64,000 nt of DNA from Arenicola marina (lineage: Eukaryota > Annelida > Polychaeta > Arenicolidae): contig OZ025257.1 in NCBI GenBank assembly GCA_964019135.1, positions 40,813,798 through 40,877,797 of the forward strand, read 5' to 3'. The position numbers were made by a program, and so were the translations under genes. The notes below the pieces were generated by a model. It was not told the origin of the DNA, searched no databases, and was given only the letters and a program-made list of their open reading frames with translations. This document shows, in pieces, positions 40,301-50,078 of this stretch. The stretch's first letter is position 1. Every line of letters begins with the position of its first letter.

Positions 40301-40784
40301 TACCAATTACTTGATTCCCCATAATTCTAACTCGATGGTTGCTTCAGGATTTGACTTCCTCTAGAAATCTGCGACAGGAAATGGAGAAGTTGGCAAGAAG
40401 CAACGTGAAACAGGTATACAATCTGCCCCCCCCCCCCACCCCGTCACCCCCCCCCCCACCCCGTTACCCACCCCCCATCCCGTCACCCCCCCCCACCCCG
40501 TCACCCCCATCAGCTTTATCAGGTGTCCCCATCCGTTATCCAGCTTAACTTGTTATGTATCACAGTTATGCGCTACCTTGTTTACTCGAAGAACATTACA
40601 ACAGCATTAACGGCGCCCTAGGCGTATTTATTCTTACTTTATCTGCCGACAGAGTTAATACAGTTGTTGGCAATGTCTACTTTCCCCCAGTATATCTTGT
40701 TCTCTGTTGCTTAATGTGTTTTCATATTTTGCGCTTCAGATAATCGACTTCGAACGGGATCGCATGAAACATTCCGGCCAGTGA
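25307..40784 (+). CDS. MTBP: Mdm2-binding protein / Treslin partner (MTBP), 20 exons
   Basis: Exons: 25307-25349, 28212-28345, 28579-28667, 29001-29062, 29249-29303, 29701-29920, 30578-30727, 31253-31350, 31895-32012, 32447-32582, 34020-34355, 35138-35302, 35726-35854, 36542-36624, 37112-37206, 37955-38227, 38660-38795, 39628-39741, 40348-40413, 40740-40784 (stop TGA). Phases join to exactly 849 codons; human MTBP is about 904 residues. Family matches: N-terminal MDRYF, GALKRLVEWNAAAI, PLWRG, TAEELSSLL, LTLPERLALI, LDAVQFLKYF..DGTP, RLKSRLQAWETESTC, and a basic C-terminal block ending DLTSSRNLRQEMEKLARS. MTBP binds Treslin/TICRR and is needed for replication-origin firing; it also binds MDM2. 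Exon 1 to exon 2 is phase-compatible, but a small extra exon in 25350-28211 is possible because the human protein has about 40 more residues there. The weakest exons are 31895-32012 and 32447-32582. Confidence 0.92.
25485..25990. mobile_element. 506-bp interspersed repeat, copy 2, CpG-rich (MTBP intron 1)
   Basis: This copy lies 136 bp after the donor of MTBP exon 1. It has exactly the same length as copy 1 and retains CpGs that copy 1 has lost. The hairpin end lies at its left edge. Confidence 0.75.
27019..27209. mobile_element. 191-bp MITE with 16-bp TIRs and TTAGG target duplication
   Basis: The ends are GCTGGGCTCGCGTTAG and CTAGCGCGAGCCCAGC, inverted with one mismatch. TTAGG flanks both sides. 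The element lies in MTBP intron 1. Confidence 0.7.
29452..29660. repeat. 24-bp dyad-symmetric tandem repeat, MTBP intron 5
   Basis: About eight units of TACCATGGTATACTATGGTA plus AATG. Each unit is nearly self-complementary (ACCATGGT, GTATAC), so the tract could extrude cruciforms. The minus-strand ORF over it is a repeat artefact. Confidence 0.9.
30850..30990. repeat. 32-bp tandem repeat, 4 copies, MTBP intron 7
   Basis: The unit is GTGGGGCCACTATCACTGAT plus CTCATTGTGGGG, with near-identical copies. It begins about 120 bp downstream of the exon 7 donor and does not contain it. Confidence 0.92.
31063..31205 (-). mobile_element. SINE family A, head-truncated, MTBP intron 7
   Basis: On the minus strand it has the body AGAGTAGGGGGTTACCCCC, then CATGGCTCCACTCTCCCTTC, and a tail of AACCAACCAACC. 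The tRNA-like head is missing. Confidence 0.75.
31555..31890. repeat. 20-bp minisatellite, about 15 copies, ending at the MTBP exon 9-side acceptor (31894)
   Basis: The unit is CTCTGACAGGTCATAGAACG, with older variants such as GACATTTGTCATAGAACG. The last degenerate units run into the acceptor at 31893-31894, and the first bases of that exon (AGAGGTGTCACAG..CAACG) still resemble a unit. Each unit contains AG and GT dinucleotides near the CAGGT core. Confidence 0.9.
32208..32350. repeat. 20-bp tandem repeat, about 6 copies
   Basis: The unit is close to TGTTGTAATATGATCATTAC, decaying at both ends into CTTATAATATGGTTATTAC and TAAGGTAGTTGTTACC. It lies in an MTBP intron. Confidence 0.9.
32565..33830. 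repeat. 44-bp minisatellite, about 28 copies, at the MTBP exon 9/intron boundary
   Basis: The unit core is CCAACATACTGAGTACGTCT, followed by ATCTAATGGGTTCTACACTGG. The exon ends at 32582 (CTCCAACATACTGA) with donor GTACGT, and those 20 bases recur every 44 bp. Some units near 32966, 33187 and 33319 keep TCTCCAACATACTGA, an exact match to the exon end. Others read CGCCAACATACTGA. The copies are very similar to each other, which suggests recent homogenisation. Confidence 0.96.
32569..32588 (+). promoter_or_regulatory. MTBP: 5' splice site of MTBP exon 9, first member of the 44-bp array
   Basis: The exon end TCCAACATACTGA is followed by GTACGT. The phase (one base, A) fits the acceptor at 34019, whose exon begins AC and completes AAC. 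Reading on past the donor meets TAA after four codons, so failure to splice here would truncate the protein. Confidence 0.8.
34400..34690. repeat. 34-bp tandem repeat, about 8 copies, just after an MTBP donor
   Basis: The unit is GTAACTTGTACTTGTAATTG plus TGTTTATTTTAATC. It begins about 45 bp after the donor at 34356. AATCGTAACTTG in the unit weakly resembles the exon end GATCG plus GTGAGG, but identity is too low to call it donor-derived. Confidence 0.9.
35340..35405 (-). mobile_element. tRNA-Cys-like SINE head fragment, MTBP intron
   Basis: The sequence GACCTGTTGATCTGCGGCTC, then AGCCTGCTTACCAACTGAGC, matches the family B head at 18648-18698. The B box is damaged. This is a short relic. 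Confidence 0.6.
39345..39608 (+). mobile_element. SINE family A, full length, ending 20 bp before an MTBP exon
   Basis: The tRNA-like head starts GGCCCGATAGCTCAGTGGGT with AGAGCGCTCGCC. The body holds AAGAGTAGGGGGTTACCCCC and CATGGCTCCACTCTCCCTTC, and the tail is CACAACCAATCAATCA. The acceptor AG of exon 39628-39741 lies about 20 bp beyond the tail. Confidence 0.8.
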
Positions 40785-40885
40785 CAAGGTGATAAAGAAT
40801 GATTGTTCAGTACTCATAACTAACGTGACTTAACACTGATTATGCCTCGCTGCCATCATTCCTTTTATGGTAGGCGCTGACAAGG

Positions 40886-41275
40886 ATGGGCGTCTTTCAA
40901 AATGTGCTGAATGAATTGGGAGACAAAGCACATGATGTGACTGATCTTGCCTTACTGGGCGAGCGATTAGCCCTTGATGACGAGTTGTTGGCCCCCGAGG
41001 ACGACTTTTTCGCCTTTGAGAACCAGTTGTTCGCCCTTGAGGACTTCCTCGCACTTGAGGACCAGTTGTTAACCCTTGCCGACCAGTTGTTCGCCCTTGA
41101 GGACTTCTTCGCCCTTGAGGATCAGTTGTTCACCATTGGCGAAGTGTTGTTCGCCCTTAAGTACAAGTTGTTGGCCCCCGAGGATGACTTTTTCGCCCTT
41201 GAGAACCAGTTGTTACCCTTGCCGACCAGTTGTTCGCCCTTGAGGACTTCCTCGCACTTGAGGACCAGTTGTTAA
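40886..41275 (+). CDS. Leucine/acidic tandem-repeat ORF or MTBP 3'-UTR repeat
   Basis: I do not recognise a family. The 129-codon ORF starts 101 bp after the MTBP stop. After about 28 unrelated residues it becomes alternating 7- and 6-residue repeats of the type QLFALED and FLALED, encoded by 21- and 18-bp units. Both unit sizes are multiples of three. One unit near 41210 is 20 bp (TTGTTACCC for TTGTTAACCC), which shifts the frame; the repeats then continue in the original frame to a TAG at 41337-41339. Two AATAAA signals follow. It could be a small separate gene, or a repeat inside the MTBP 3' UTR. No start context or splice site separates these choices. Confidence 0.35.
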   Translation: MGVFQNVLNELGDKAHDVTDLALLGERLALDDELLAPEDDFFAFENQLFALEDFLALEDQLLTLADQLFALEDFFALEDQLFTIGEVLFALKYKLLAPEDDFFALENQLLPLPTSCSPLRTSSHLRTSC

Positions 41276-41403
41276 CCCTTGACGACCAGTTGTTCGTCCT
41301 TGGGGACTTCTTTGCCCTTGAGGGCGCCTTCTTCCCCTAGAAGACTTGTTCGCCCTACTGGTCTCACGAACCCTGCTTGTTGTAGAAGTGTATCATACCT
41401 AGG

Positions 41404-41444
41404 AATAAAAGTGTGCGCGGCCGTGAATGATTTGTCGAAATAAA
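41404..41444 (+). terminator. Two poly(A) signals
   Basis: AATAAA occurs at 41404-41409 and at 41439-41444, about 640 bp after the MTBP stop and 65 bp after the end of the repeat ORF. They are plausible 3' ends for MTBP or for the repeat transcript. Confidence 0.55.
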
Positions 41445-41469
41445 GAACATAAACAATTTACGTTGTTTT

Positions 41470-44400
41470 TAATGAAGAAGAACCTGATGCTGTAAATCCG
41501 ACAATGTCAGCGCTGTACCTCCGATTATCCAATTGCACTGTGTATGTACTTTTTAAAATATGAGAGAGAGATATTTCGAGATTATATTAATATAAACAGC
41601 GAGAAGTAACATCACCGAATTCACCACCGCAGTTACCGCGATTACCGCAACTTAAATTATGTTTATCAGGCTGCGCATTGATATTGCTCAACGATGTCTG
41701 GTTCCATTTCGGACTGAGCCGGATAAAAAATCTTAATTTTGACATTTTCAGGCTGCTTGTATAGGCATGTTCGTAAACGCCGCTGAGACGCTTGTGCAAA
41801 CGTTACACGAACCAACCTATCCGCAGAGTAAAGGATAACCTATATCCACCACTTGCCCCCAAAGACTAATAGGAAGTATGTAAAATACGGTACAGGTGTA
41901 TGTAAACAAGGACAGATTAATCTGAATTTTTTTGGACGTTTCAATGTCAAATTAAGACATAAATAAATTACAAAATCTAAAGGCAAATTCAATTTTATAT
42001 TCCATTTAGGCTTCTTGGCATCGCGCTGCATTGAATACCTGATGAATACTCCTTTTCAACAAAATACTATTTCTTATTTTCAGCAAAATGAGAAGTTACG
42101 TATCCATACCTTGAACTGTATTCATTATTTTAAGCCAGTCACCATATAGCCATTGTAGTTTACCACGCGATGTTGCCAATGTCTCAACTCTTCCGATGTT
42201 CGCAACAAATGTAAAAGTGTTGTTGGGGGCCTTTGACCCGCATCTAACGCTTGCGTGTGTTATCGTGAAACATCACGATCTTCCCTCGTGGTTGAAGTAT
42301 CCCTTGGTGGCGGGGTTAGGGTTTGTGAGTTATTATGTAGCAACTCTTAAAGCAATATATTCCGTAATCTTTTGTATTGCCAACATCTTCTCCGTGTCAA
42401 ATAAGTATATCCTGTCTTGAATTTAAAGCCTGTCGGTTATCTTGAGAGAAGCAATTTGTTCACCGGGGCAGACGTTGGTGGTCGGCTTTATATCCCTGCG
42501 CGCCTGTTCGCTGTTACGGTAGTCTGTGTATTGTCGACCGCGGCTCGCTATCCCGTCTGCGCGATATAAATAAACCGCGCAGTTTTATGTCGAAACTGTT
42601 GTTTTACAGACTCAAAGAGATATAAAACATATGCAACATAATTTTAAGATAATTTTAGTCTTGATTCTAAAATGTGAAAATCTAAGATGGCGCATGTAAG
42701 TATATTGCTTTAAGGAAGCATGGACTTAATCGCACGCCATGGCGCAGCTACCATTGACGCAGGATAGGCAGTGCATCATCTTTTTCAAGTGCAAGTTTCG
42801 ATGTAACCCCCCCCCCGCCCATATCCTCTCGCGTATGTTATGGTCAGCATTAACTAATTTTAGGCTGGATCTGCTACGTACTGACATGCCACGGGGAAGT
42901 TATCGATAATACGAAAGATGCTCTTAATACGAATTAAATACATGTACTTAGCGAAGAAACTAGAATGCTAGAATCGCTCGAATGTCGGCGTAAGCCGCAG
43001 TGATGTCATGTCCAGCTGCAATAGGTCCTTTCGGGGATTTATTCCTCAGGCTTCATATAAAATCATTTATCGCTGTTCTGAGCTTTCTCGTTATATCAAT
43101 TACAAATTGTATTACAGCAGATCCATGGGTCATAAATTTATTCCACATATAATTACATTAACCGAGACCTTTACCTACTTGTGTGGTATTATAATAATTA
43201 TTAATAGTATATATTATATAGTATATATATATAGTATATAGTAGTATAATAATTATTAGTAGTATAATAATACCATTATATTAACTAGTGTATAATCAAT
43301 ATGTTATGAAACTTGCGGTTGGCTGCCAGTGTATTTATGGGGCCCCGCAGTAAATAAATAGTCTCCGGTCTACACCGGCGAATTATTTCCTGTTGTAACG
43401 ACCGCATCATAAACGCAGTTTCGCCGGCTGCGGGGCTTAGTCAGCTAAAGTTACCATGTACAGGATGGGCGATTTAATGCACGTGACACAGGCCACGTAC
43501 AGGAGGGTCCGCTCCCAAACGGTAACTTATCTTCGATGTCAGCGTCAGTACGGGCTCTCAGCTTCCTTTGAAACTAAGTCAAAAAATCAATTTACACTGA
43601 TTGAATTAGTTTGAAGAATATTTGAGAAACTGCATCTCACAGGCGGAAAAGTTGGGAACTGCAAGCTACGAGGTAACCTTACTGTCTTTTGCCAATTCAA
43701 TTCACTTTCATTTTTGATGTCATACTATATAGATCTACTTGCTGCACCTTTGAAACTTCTGTCGTTTTAATATTTTTCATGGTTTCCTTTTGTTACTTGT
43801 GTTGCTTGTTTGTATAGTTATTTAGCGCACACTCACTTCACCCCCCCCCTTGCCAAGATCAGGCCCGTCCGAAGCACATATAAACTGTGGGGGCGGGGGG
43901 GGGGGGGTCAGCTGAAACATACCCTTATATTGCGCTTAATTTAGTCCACAAACTCCTAGGTGTAATGGCGCAATCGTTCTATCGACATATGCCACGATAT
44001 GTAATAATAATCAGTTTATTGTCACACAAATAAAACACAAATCACATTCATTTAGTACATTTTTCTCTTGACAAGAGCAGGAGCGTATTCCTTGGTTAGG
44101 AAGCAAGCTAACAAGTAGAAGTATGGGAGCCATTGTAGGTTACGTAACGTCTATCACAGCGAGCCACAGTAAAGGATAACACATCTAGAGGTAACACAGT
44201 CTATTCATCGGAAATCCATTTTAATATAATACCTTCACCAATGCTACCAACATCGATCAATAGTGGGCCGGAATTGTAATGGCCATTATATATATGGTCA
44301 TTTATAAGCGGTAGGCCTGTATGTGTGGAACGTGCATTGACTGTCAACTGGCTCCGGATCAACACATTAAATAAATAGTTTCTCTTTCCCAATGTTACTA

Positions 44401-47400
44401 CGTTTGGGGGCGGGGGGGGCAAGGGGTATTTGCGTTCCTCGGGATTGGGCTTTTCATTTCACCGTGAACTGGGAATGAGGAAAATAATGCTTCGTGAACT
44501 GGGATAACGACCCTTCCTTGCCCCCCCCCCCCCCCCCCTCCGTTTGTATATGTTGGTTCCCGACATTACCCGTTCACTTCAGTTGTATAAATATGGTCAA
44601 TACTGAAACAACTGTCAACCATTATCTATATTTAGCATTTTGTCGACAATAGCTGTATATGTCACATAGTGAAGCGCGACTGGCCCGGGCTTTATAACAT
44701 CCTGGTTGAGTTGGGTCGGTAGAAGGAGGTCAGAACTCTGGCCGTCTGAGCTTAAATTACTCATCCCCAACGATAGCAACGCGGGCGATGTGACTCCTTC
44801 CACTCCATTCATATATAAAACAACTAGCCACAAAAAAGTGGTTATGGATAGGCTGTTCGCCTTTTCTTATTCAATTACAATGATACATAACATGACCGAC
44901 ACAAATCAGTTGACATGATATGTAAACATGACATTTGTTTTTTTGAATATTCATCAATAAAGGGGGAGGGGGGGGGGACAAGGGGGGGGGGGGTCGGGTT
45001 CCCTGGTCACGAAGAATAAATTTCTTTATTCCAAGGTCACGATGAATTAAAAAGGATAACACCCAGCATACATAGGAAGGGCGGATACATGATATAAATC
45101 AGCGATTTTCCGATTCACGGTTATTTCATATTAAAATTCCCAGTTCACGATTATAATGACAATCCTTGATCACGACGGTCGGCTAATATTCTATTCCCAG
45201 TTCACGTAAAATTATTTATCTCGGAACGGAAACACCCCTTGCACTCCCCCCTCCCCCCCCCCCCCCCCACACACACACCAATAAAACGTGTAACGTATTG
45301 GTCATCATGCAATATCCACGCTGTCACAATATTTATTCTTTGTTTTCTTTACTTGTAACATTTACCTCGCAATGCACTAGCTTTAACAACAAAAGATACG
45401 GTAATCTCCACAACGAAATTAGATCATCATAGGACAAAATGAAAGCAACTTACTGTCATCACGGTCAATTGTACGAGGCCTATCACGCTTCAATGAAGGA
45501 GAACCAGCTGTAAGCTTCACTACACCAGCGCGGCTTCTTCGAGTATCACCTTCGAGATAACTTTATAGGGACAATATGTTGGTAGATGATACTTTGAACT
45601 TTTTTTTCCTAATACAATTTGAACTTTTTTTTCACTAATACTAGCTACAGGGGCGGATCCATGGGGGAACCCACCCGGCCTCGGCCCTCCCTGTTAGGGC
45701 CGAAATTTATGCGGCACTGCAGAGTACCATTTAACACATGAAAACCAAAGCCAGGTTATCTCTCGAAACCGCCCCCACCCCACCTATTCAGCGTATTTGG
45801 ATCCGCCCCTGAGCAATGCCCAGTAGGCGTGATGGGTGACCCCAATAGACGACTTCGCAAATCATAGTTCAGATTATCCCACACTGAGGCGCCACTGCAT
45901 GTGCAATGCATTCTGGGTATTATTTGGATCTTTGCCAGACGGCGTCATCGCATGACAACGTATTCTGTAGAAAATATAACATACGATACGTGTATTGTCA
46001 TTTCTAAATGGCTTCAGTCCTTGTACATTCATTTATTTCTATGAATAATGTATCCGAGATTAAATGTAGATACAGATTATTTAGCGCCAAATATTGCTAG
46101 GTAAAAAGGACATGATTAAGGATGCGATAGCGCAATAATTAAGTTAATTCTTATTACTTTACTTAGCCTTATTTAAGATAAGGTTATCATTTTTTATATA
46201 TTTTTTTATAATTTTATACAATTATTCAGCTCATGTGGTTAAATCCTATAGCTGCTTATTATATCATCATATGCAAAAGTATTATGATGCTAACAAATAT
46301 TGGATTGGCCTAGGTCTTCATTAATTACCTTATAATAAATAATGGGCATTCAGCCGACTGCAGTGCACAACTGAACTCAGTCGTTGATACGGATCATTAC
46401 AAGTTCAAAATGTGTTCTGCCAATATATTGTCACTAGAATGTTCACGCGCCTTAGCGGGCCTCAATTGTGTTTCTATATCCAGAGCGTAATATTTTGTGC
46501 TGTCACTGTGACTGGCAGTTTTCTGATATTCTTGCGCATTACGTTAACTCATGTGACAAATAAATGGCTGCCAGGGAAATGTTTTGGTCTGAGGTGGTCA
46601 ATTTATTCTCATAATGTTTACACAACATGAGTGACTTAAATCTCACGTCCCTAATATTAGGCCGCAGATCAAACCAACCAGCACCTTTCCATGAAGATTC
46701 CTTACTATTCACTGGTATCTGCTGTAAAGCATGGCATATCCTCTCATATGAGCCTTCGCTACCGTTCTACTAAATTACTGAAATATTATATGCTTGACTA
46801 ACCACTTTGGTTAGTTGTAGCTAATTTGATCGTAAATGTGTATTTGTTGTTGTTTTGTGTGTTTGTGTGTGTGGTTTTTTTCGTGTGTTTTTTTATATTA
46901 TTTATTTATTTATTATTATGTTATTATGCTTTTTGAACTCTCCATAAAATGGGGGAAATAAAGTACATACATATTGGTCCACGTCCAAGTCAATTTTTCT
47001 GGTTCCACGTCCTAAATTGTGACTTGATGATAGCGTGTACTTGAGTCAATAATCTTAAAGGCTTGGTGCATACGACAAAACGAAATAACGAAACGAAATT
47101 GCCACACGACAAAATGAAATGAAATAGAAAGATGAAAATGCTTAATATCGAGATCTACACTTGAACTGTCCTTTCGTCGTTTACACTAAGCCTTAAAGCC
47201 AAGACGTAAGCCAAATAAGGTTTTTGTTCTTTTTGTCAAAGTAAGCATATTAGCTTTTTGTTATTATTGTTCTTTTATGGTAATATGGATTTTATGGCCT
47301 CGTGGACCATTAAGATATTTGACCGTGTGTCCTATTGAACTGTGTTCGCTGAATATATTTCTCCTATATGCCTATAATTAGCGGCTGCTTAGCTACCCAC

Positions 47401-47480
47401 TAATGCCCGACTGGTGACACGTTTTCAGTTCTATATGCCTGGAGCACATGTGACAGCCACAGTGTAATCAAGGCGAAAGA
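41470..47480. other. Gene-free stretch with decayed repeats
   Basis: I find no convincing exon. It holds an AT microsatellite-like tract at 43190-43280, poly-C/poly-G runs (42806, 43840, 43905, 44521, 44963, 45247), a degenerate TTCCCAGTTCACG motif scattered over 44450-45210, and a hAT-like MITE at 45648-45811. Small ORFs here show no family signal. Confidence 0.6.
45648..45811. mobile_element. 164-bp hAT-like MITE
   Basis: The ends CAGGGGCGGATCCA and TGGATCCGCCCCTG are perfect inverted repeats. The flanks do not show a clear 8-bp duplication. It belongs to the same terminal type as 24482-24577 and 54847-55136. Confidence 0.7.
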
Positions 47481-47484
47481 ACAC

Positions 47485-49725
47485 ATGCCAAGCTATCACA
47501 GGACAATGCTCCTCTGTGTGCTTCTGGTGCTGATAAACCACACGCCGTCACTGCCGGCCGTGGACACATCCGGCCGTGTCGCTGTCTCGAGTGATGGAGG
47601 CGTCCCTGACGCCATGTGTCCGGCGTCCTGTAGCTGTATTCTATCCGGGTCCTTCCGGCTCAGCATCAGCTGTACCCGTGAAGCGATGGATGTGGGGAAA
47701 GCGCTAGCTTTGCTGTTCGACCAAACCCCAAACATATCGACGCTTATCATCCACGGCTCCGACATAACCATTCTGGATCCTCTTCAGCTGTGCAAACTGC
47801 ACGAGTTGGAGACTCTGAACCTCGCCAGCAACTCGTTGACGAACCTCGGCGACGGTCTGCTCCAGTGTCTACACGCTCTCCGCCACTTGAATGCAGATCA
47901 CAACCGCCTCAAGGTCATCACAAAAAACACCTTTCGTGGTCTCGACACATTATCGGACCTGAATTTACAAAGGAACAACATCGAATACATGAGCCCCTCC
48001 GCTTTCATTGCTTTTAAAGTCATCCAAACCATCGATCTGTCTTACAACCGGCTTAAAACCCTCGACGTTTGGCCTCTTTACCTAATTATGCACAGCCCTA
48101 CAGAACTGTATTTCAATGTGTCGTCAAATGAGATCTCCTCATTCGCTAACAACTTAAACTTTCGATATAGGCCTCAGCCAAACGTGACCCGCTTTGTTGT
48201 TGATTTGAGTAATAATAAGATTAGCCACATCAGTGATATCAGAATTGGTTGGGGTGTGTCGACAGACCTAGCCATGTTATTGATGTTCGTCACGGGAGAT
48301 GACGTCTTTGACCTACGGCATAATCCTTTGGTTTGCGACTGCGTTGACTTCAACGTTTATAAGTACACTAAACTTATATATCATTCTGACTGGCTTACCA
48401 GAGTTACGTGCGCAAATACGTCTACCATAGAAACCAGACCCATGCGCATTCCTTTAGAAGACATGGTGTGTCATGTTACCGAAAATTGTACTTCCGGTTG
48501 TGACTGCATCGAGCGGCCCGCAGATTCCACTATCAATATTAACTGTAATAATTTACAACTTAAAGAGTTACCGCCTGCAATTCCAACTCAGAGAGTTGGT
48601 CATTATGACTATGACTTCAAGTATATAATGCGTGTTAACAACAATGCCATCAAACACATTTCTCAACGATCATACTTTCATCTTCTTGATGTTGGAGATT
48701 TTAGCCATAACGAAATATCATTCCTGAACAACGAGATCCTGCAACAATTCACTACAATGTCCCATATTTACCTTAACGACAACAAACTAACCATGCTGCC
48801 CCAGGACATCATATCGATGGAGTTCAGAAATCTGCGAAACCTGACGCTCCACCAGAACCCTTGGACCTGCGACTGTAAGCATGTCTGGTATAAGTCGTGG
48901 ATTCTGAACATGACCACCAAGATTAGTAGCGTAAACGCCATACTTTGCGGCAGTCCACCAAGACTTCACGGACGAAGCCTAACAACAGTTCCCGACGAGG
49001 AGTTTTGCACCGACCCGGTGATGCGGGTGATTACGATAACTGTGAGCACCCTCGGGAGTTTGGTGGTTGTCATGGCAGCATCTCTTTCCGCCGCCTACTA
49101 CATGAGAGTACGCTTGTTCGCCAAACTGAAATGGCACCCTTTCAATAAAGATGAATGTGAGACGGAAAACAAGGAGTACGATGTCTTCGTCTCATACGCC
49201 AACGAGGATGATGACTGGGCGCGGAATCTGATTCGGGATTTGGAAGAAGCGGGCTATCGGACGCTCTTCCACAAGAGAGACTTTATGGGCGGTCAACCTA
49301 TAACAGTCAACGTGGGCTGGGCTGTGGACAGTAGCAAACGAACGCTGTGCGTGCTATCACGTCATTTCGCCGCTAGCGACACGTGCGTGTGGGAGTTCAC
49401 GACGGCTCTGAACATCGACCTCCTGGAGAGAAAGCATCGGCTGATCACGATCCTGAAAGAGCCGATTCCAGTCGAGGAGCAGGATCCTTCACTCAAGGAT
49501 TACCTCAGGCGGTTCACGTATATCGAGGCCGACTCCAGACACTTCTGGGACAATCTTTGCTACTCTCTTTCTGTTAAGAAGATCGGACCAACCACAACTG
49601 AACCCAATGAACAACTGAACCAAATGGTGAACGTCAACCGCTCAACAGAGAGCTTAGTTGAGGAAGAGGCAATGCAAGGTCCCCTTGATTATCAAATGCC
49701 GTTGCTAAACATGGTTGCCACATAA
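47485..49725 (+). CDS. Toll-like receptor, single exon, two LRR/cysteine-cluster blocks plus TIR
   Basis: This is an uninterrupted 746-codon ORF. Residues 8-25 form a hydrophobic signal peptide; Met8 is an alternative start. A first LRRNT-type cluster (C45..C49, C51) precedes LRRs at about 85-275 and an LRRCT (NPLVCDC at 280-286, C309, C329). A second LRRNT (CTSGCDC at 335-341) leads to LRRs at about 355-455 and a second LRRCT (NPWTCDC at 458-464, C488). A membrane helix spans about 514-539, and the cytoplasmic TIR domain is 565-695 with box 1 YDVFVSYA, box 2/BB loop RDFMGG (598-603) and box 3 FW (687-688). This multiple-cysteine-cluster layout is the protostome-type/Toll-like class, which is also expanded in amphioxus. 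It senses ligands outside the cell and signals through TIR adaptors; the ligand is unknown. The canonical BB-loop proline is Gly602. No introns or frameshifts are seen. Confidence 0.96.
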   Translation: MPSYHRTMLLCVLLVLINHTPSLPAVDTSGRVAVSSDGGVPDAMCPASCSCILSGSFRLSISCTREAMDVGKALALLFDQTPNISTLIIHGSDITILDPLQLCKLHELETLNLASNSLTNLGDGLLQCLHALRHLNADHNRLKVITKNTFRGLDTLSDLNLQRNNIEYMSPSAFIAFKVIQTIDLSYNRLKTLDVWPLYLIMHSPTELYFNVSSNEISSFANNLNFRYRPQPNVTRFVVDLSNNKISHISDIRIGWGVSTDLAMLLMFVTGDDVFDLRHNPLVCDCVDFNVYKYTKLIYHSDWLTRVTCANTSTIETRPMRIPLEDMVCHVTENCTSGCDCIERPADSTININCNNLQLKELPPAIPTQRVGHYDYDFKYIMRVNNNAIKHISQRSYFHLLDVGDFSHNEISFLNNEILQQFTTMSHIYLNDNKLTMLPQDIISMEFRNLRNLTLHQNPWTCDCKHVWYKSWILNMTTKISSVNAILCGSPPRLHGRSLTTVPDEEFCTDPVMRVITITVSTLGSLVVVMAASLSAAYYMRVRLFAKLKWHPFNKDECETENKEYDVFVSYANEDDDWARNLIRDLEEAGYRTLFHKRDFMGGQPITVNVGWAVDSSKRTLCVLSRHFAASDTCVWEFTTALNIDLLERKHRLITILKEPIPVEEQDPSLKDYLRRFTYIEADSRHFWDNLCYSLSVKKIGPTTTEPNEQLNQMVNVNRSTESLVEEEAMQGPLDYQMPLLNMVAT

Positions 49726-50078
49726 AGGTGTCTGGAAGGGGAGGTCCGGTGTCCACGGTAATTTTTTTCTAAAATGCCACTATCTGTGTCGATGATGCTT
49801 TTCATAATCTCAGTGTCGGAATTTAGCGGCCCATGTCGAATGTCGATTTTTCAAATGTACCTGTGTCGCGCGTCGTCAGTTAGCCCGAGAATTGTGAGAA
49901 CACTTCATTTGAAAATGCAATAACTATCGCAACTAAAAGTCACCAGAAGGTTAAAGATGGACAATAGTGTCCGTTGAAGAGTGTTCTTAAAGTCAGGGTC
50001 GTTACATCATTATGACACATTAGGGTCCGAAAGAGATCAAATGTTGGAGGGTTCCAAAATATAGAATCAATATATATT

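Noticed and set aside
42196-43241. 74- and 77-codon ORFs in the gene-free stretch
   Set aside because: Some hydrophobic residues but no homology signal, splice partners or repeat conservation.
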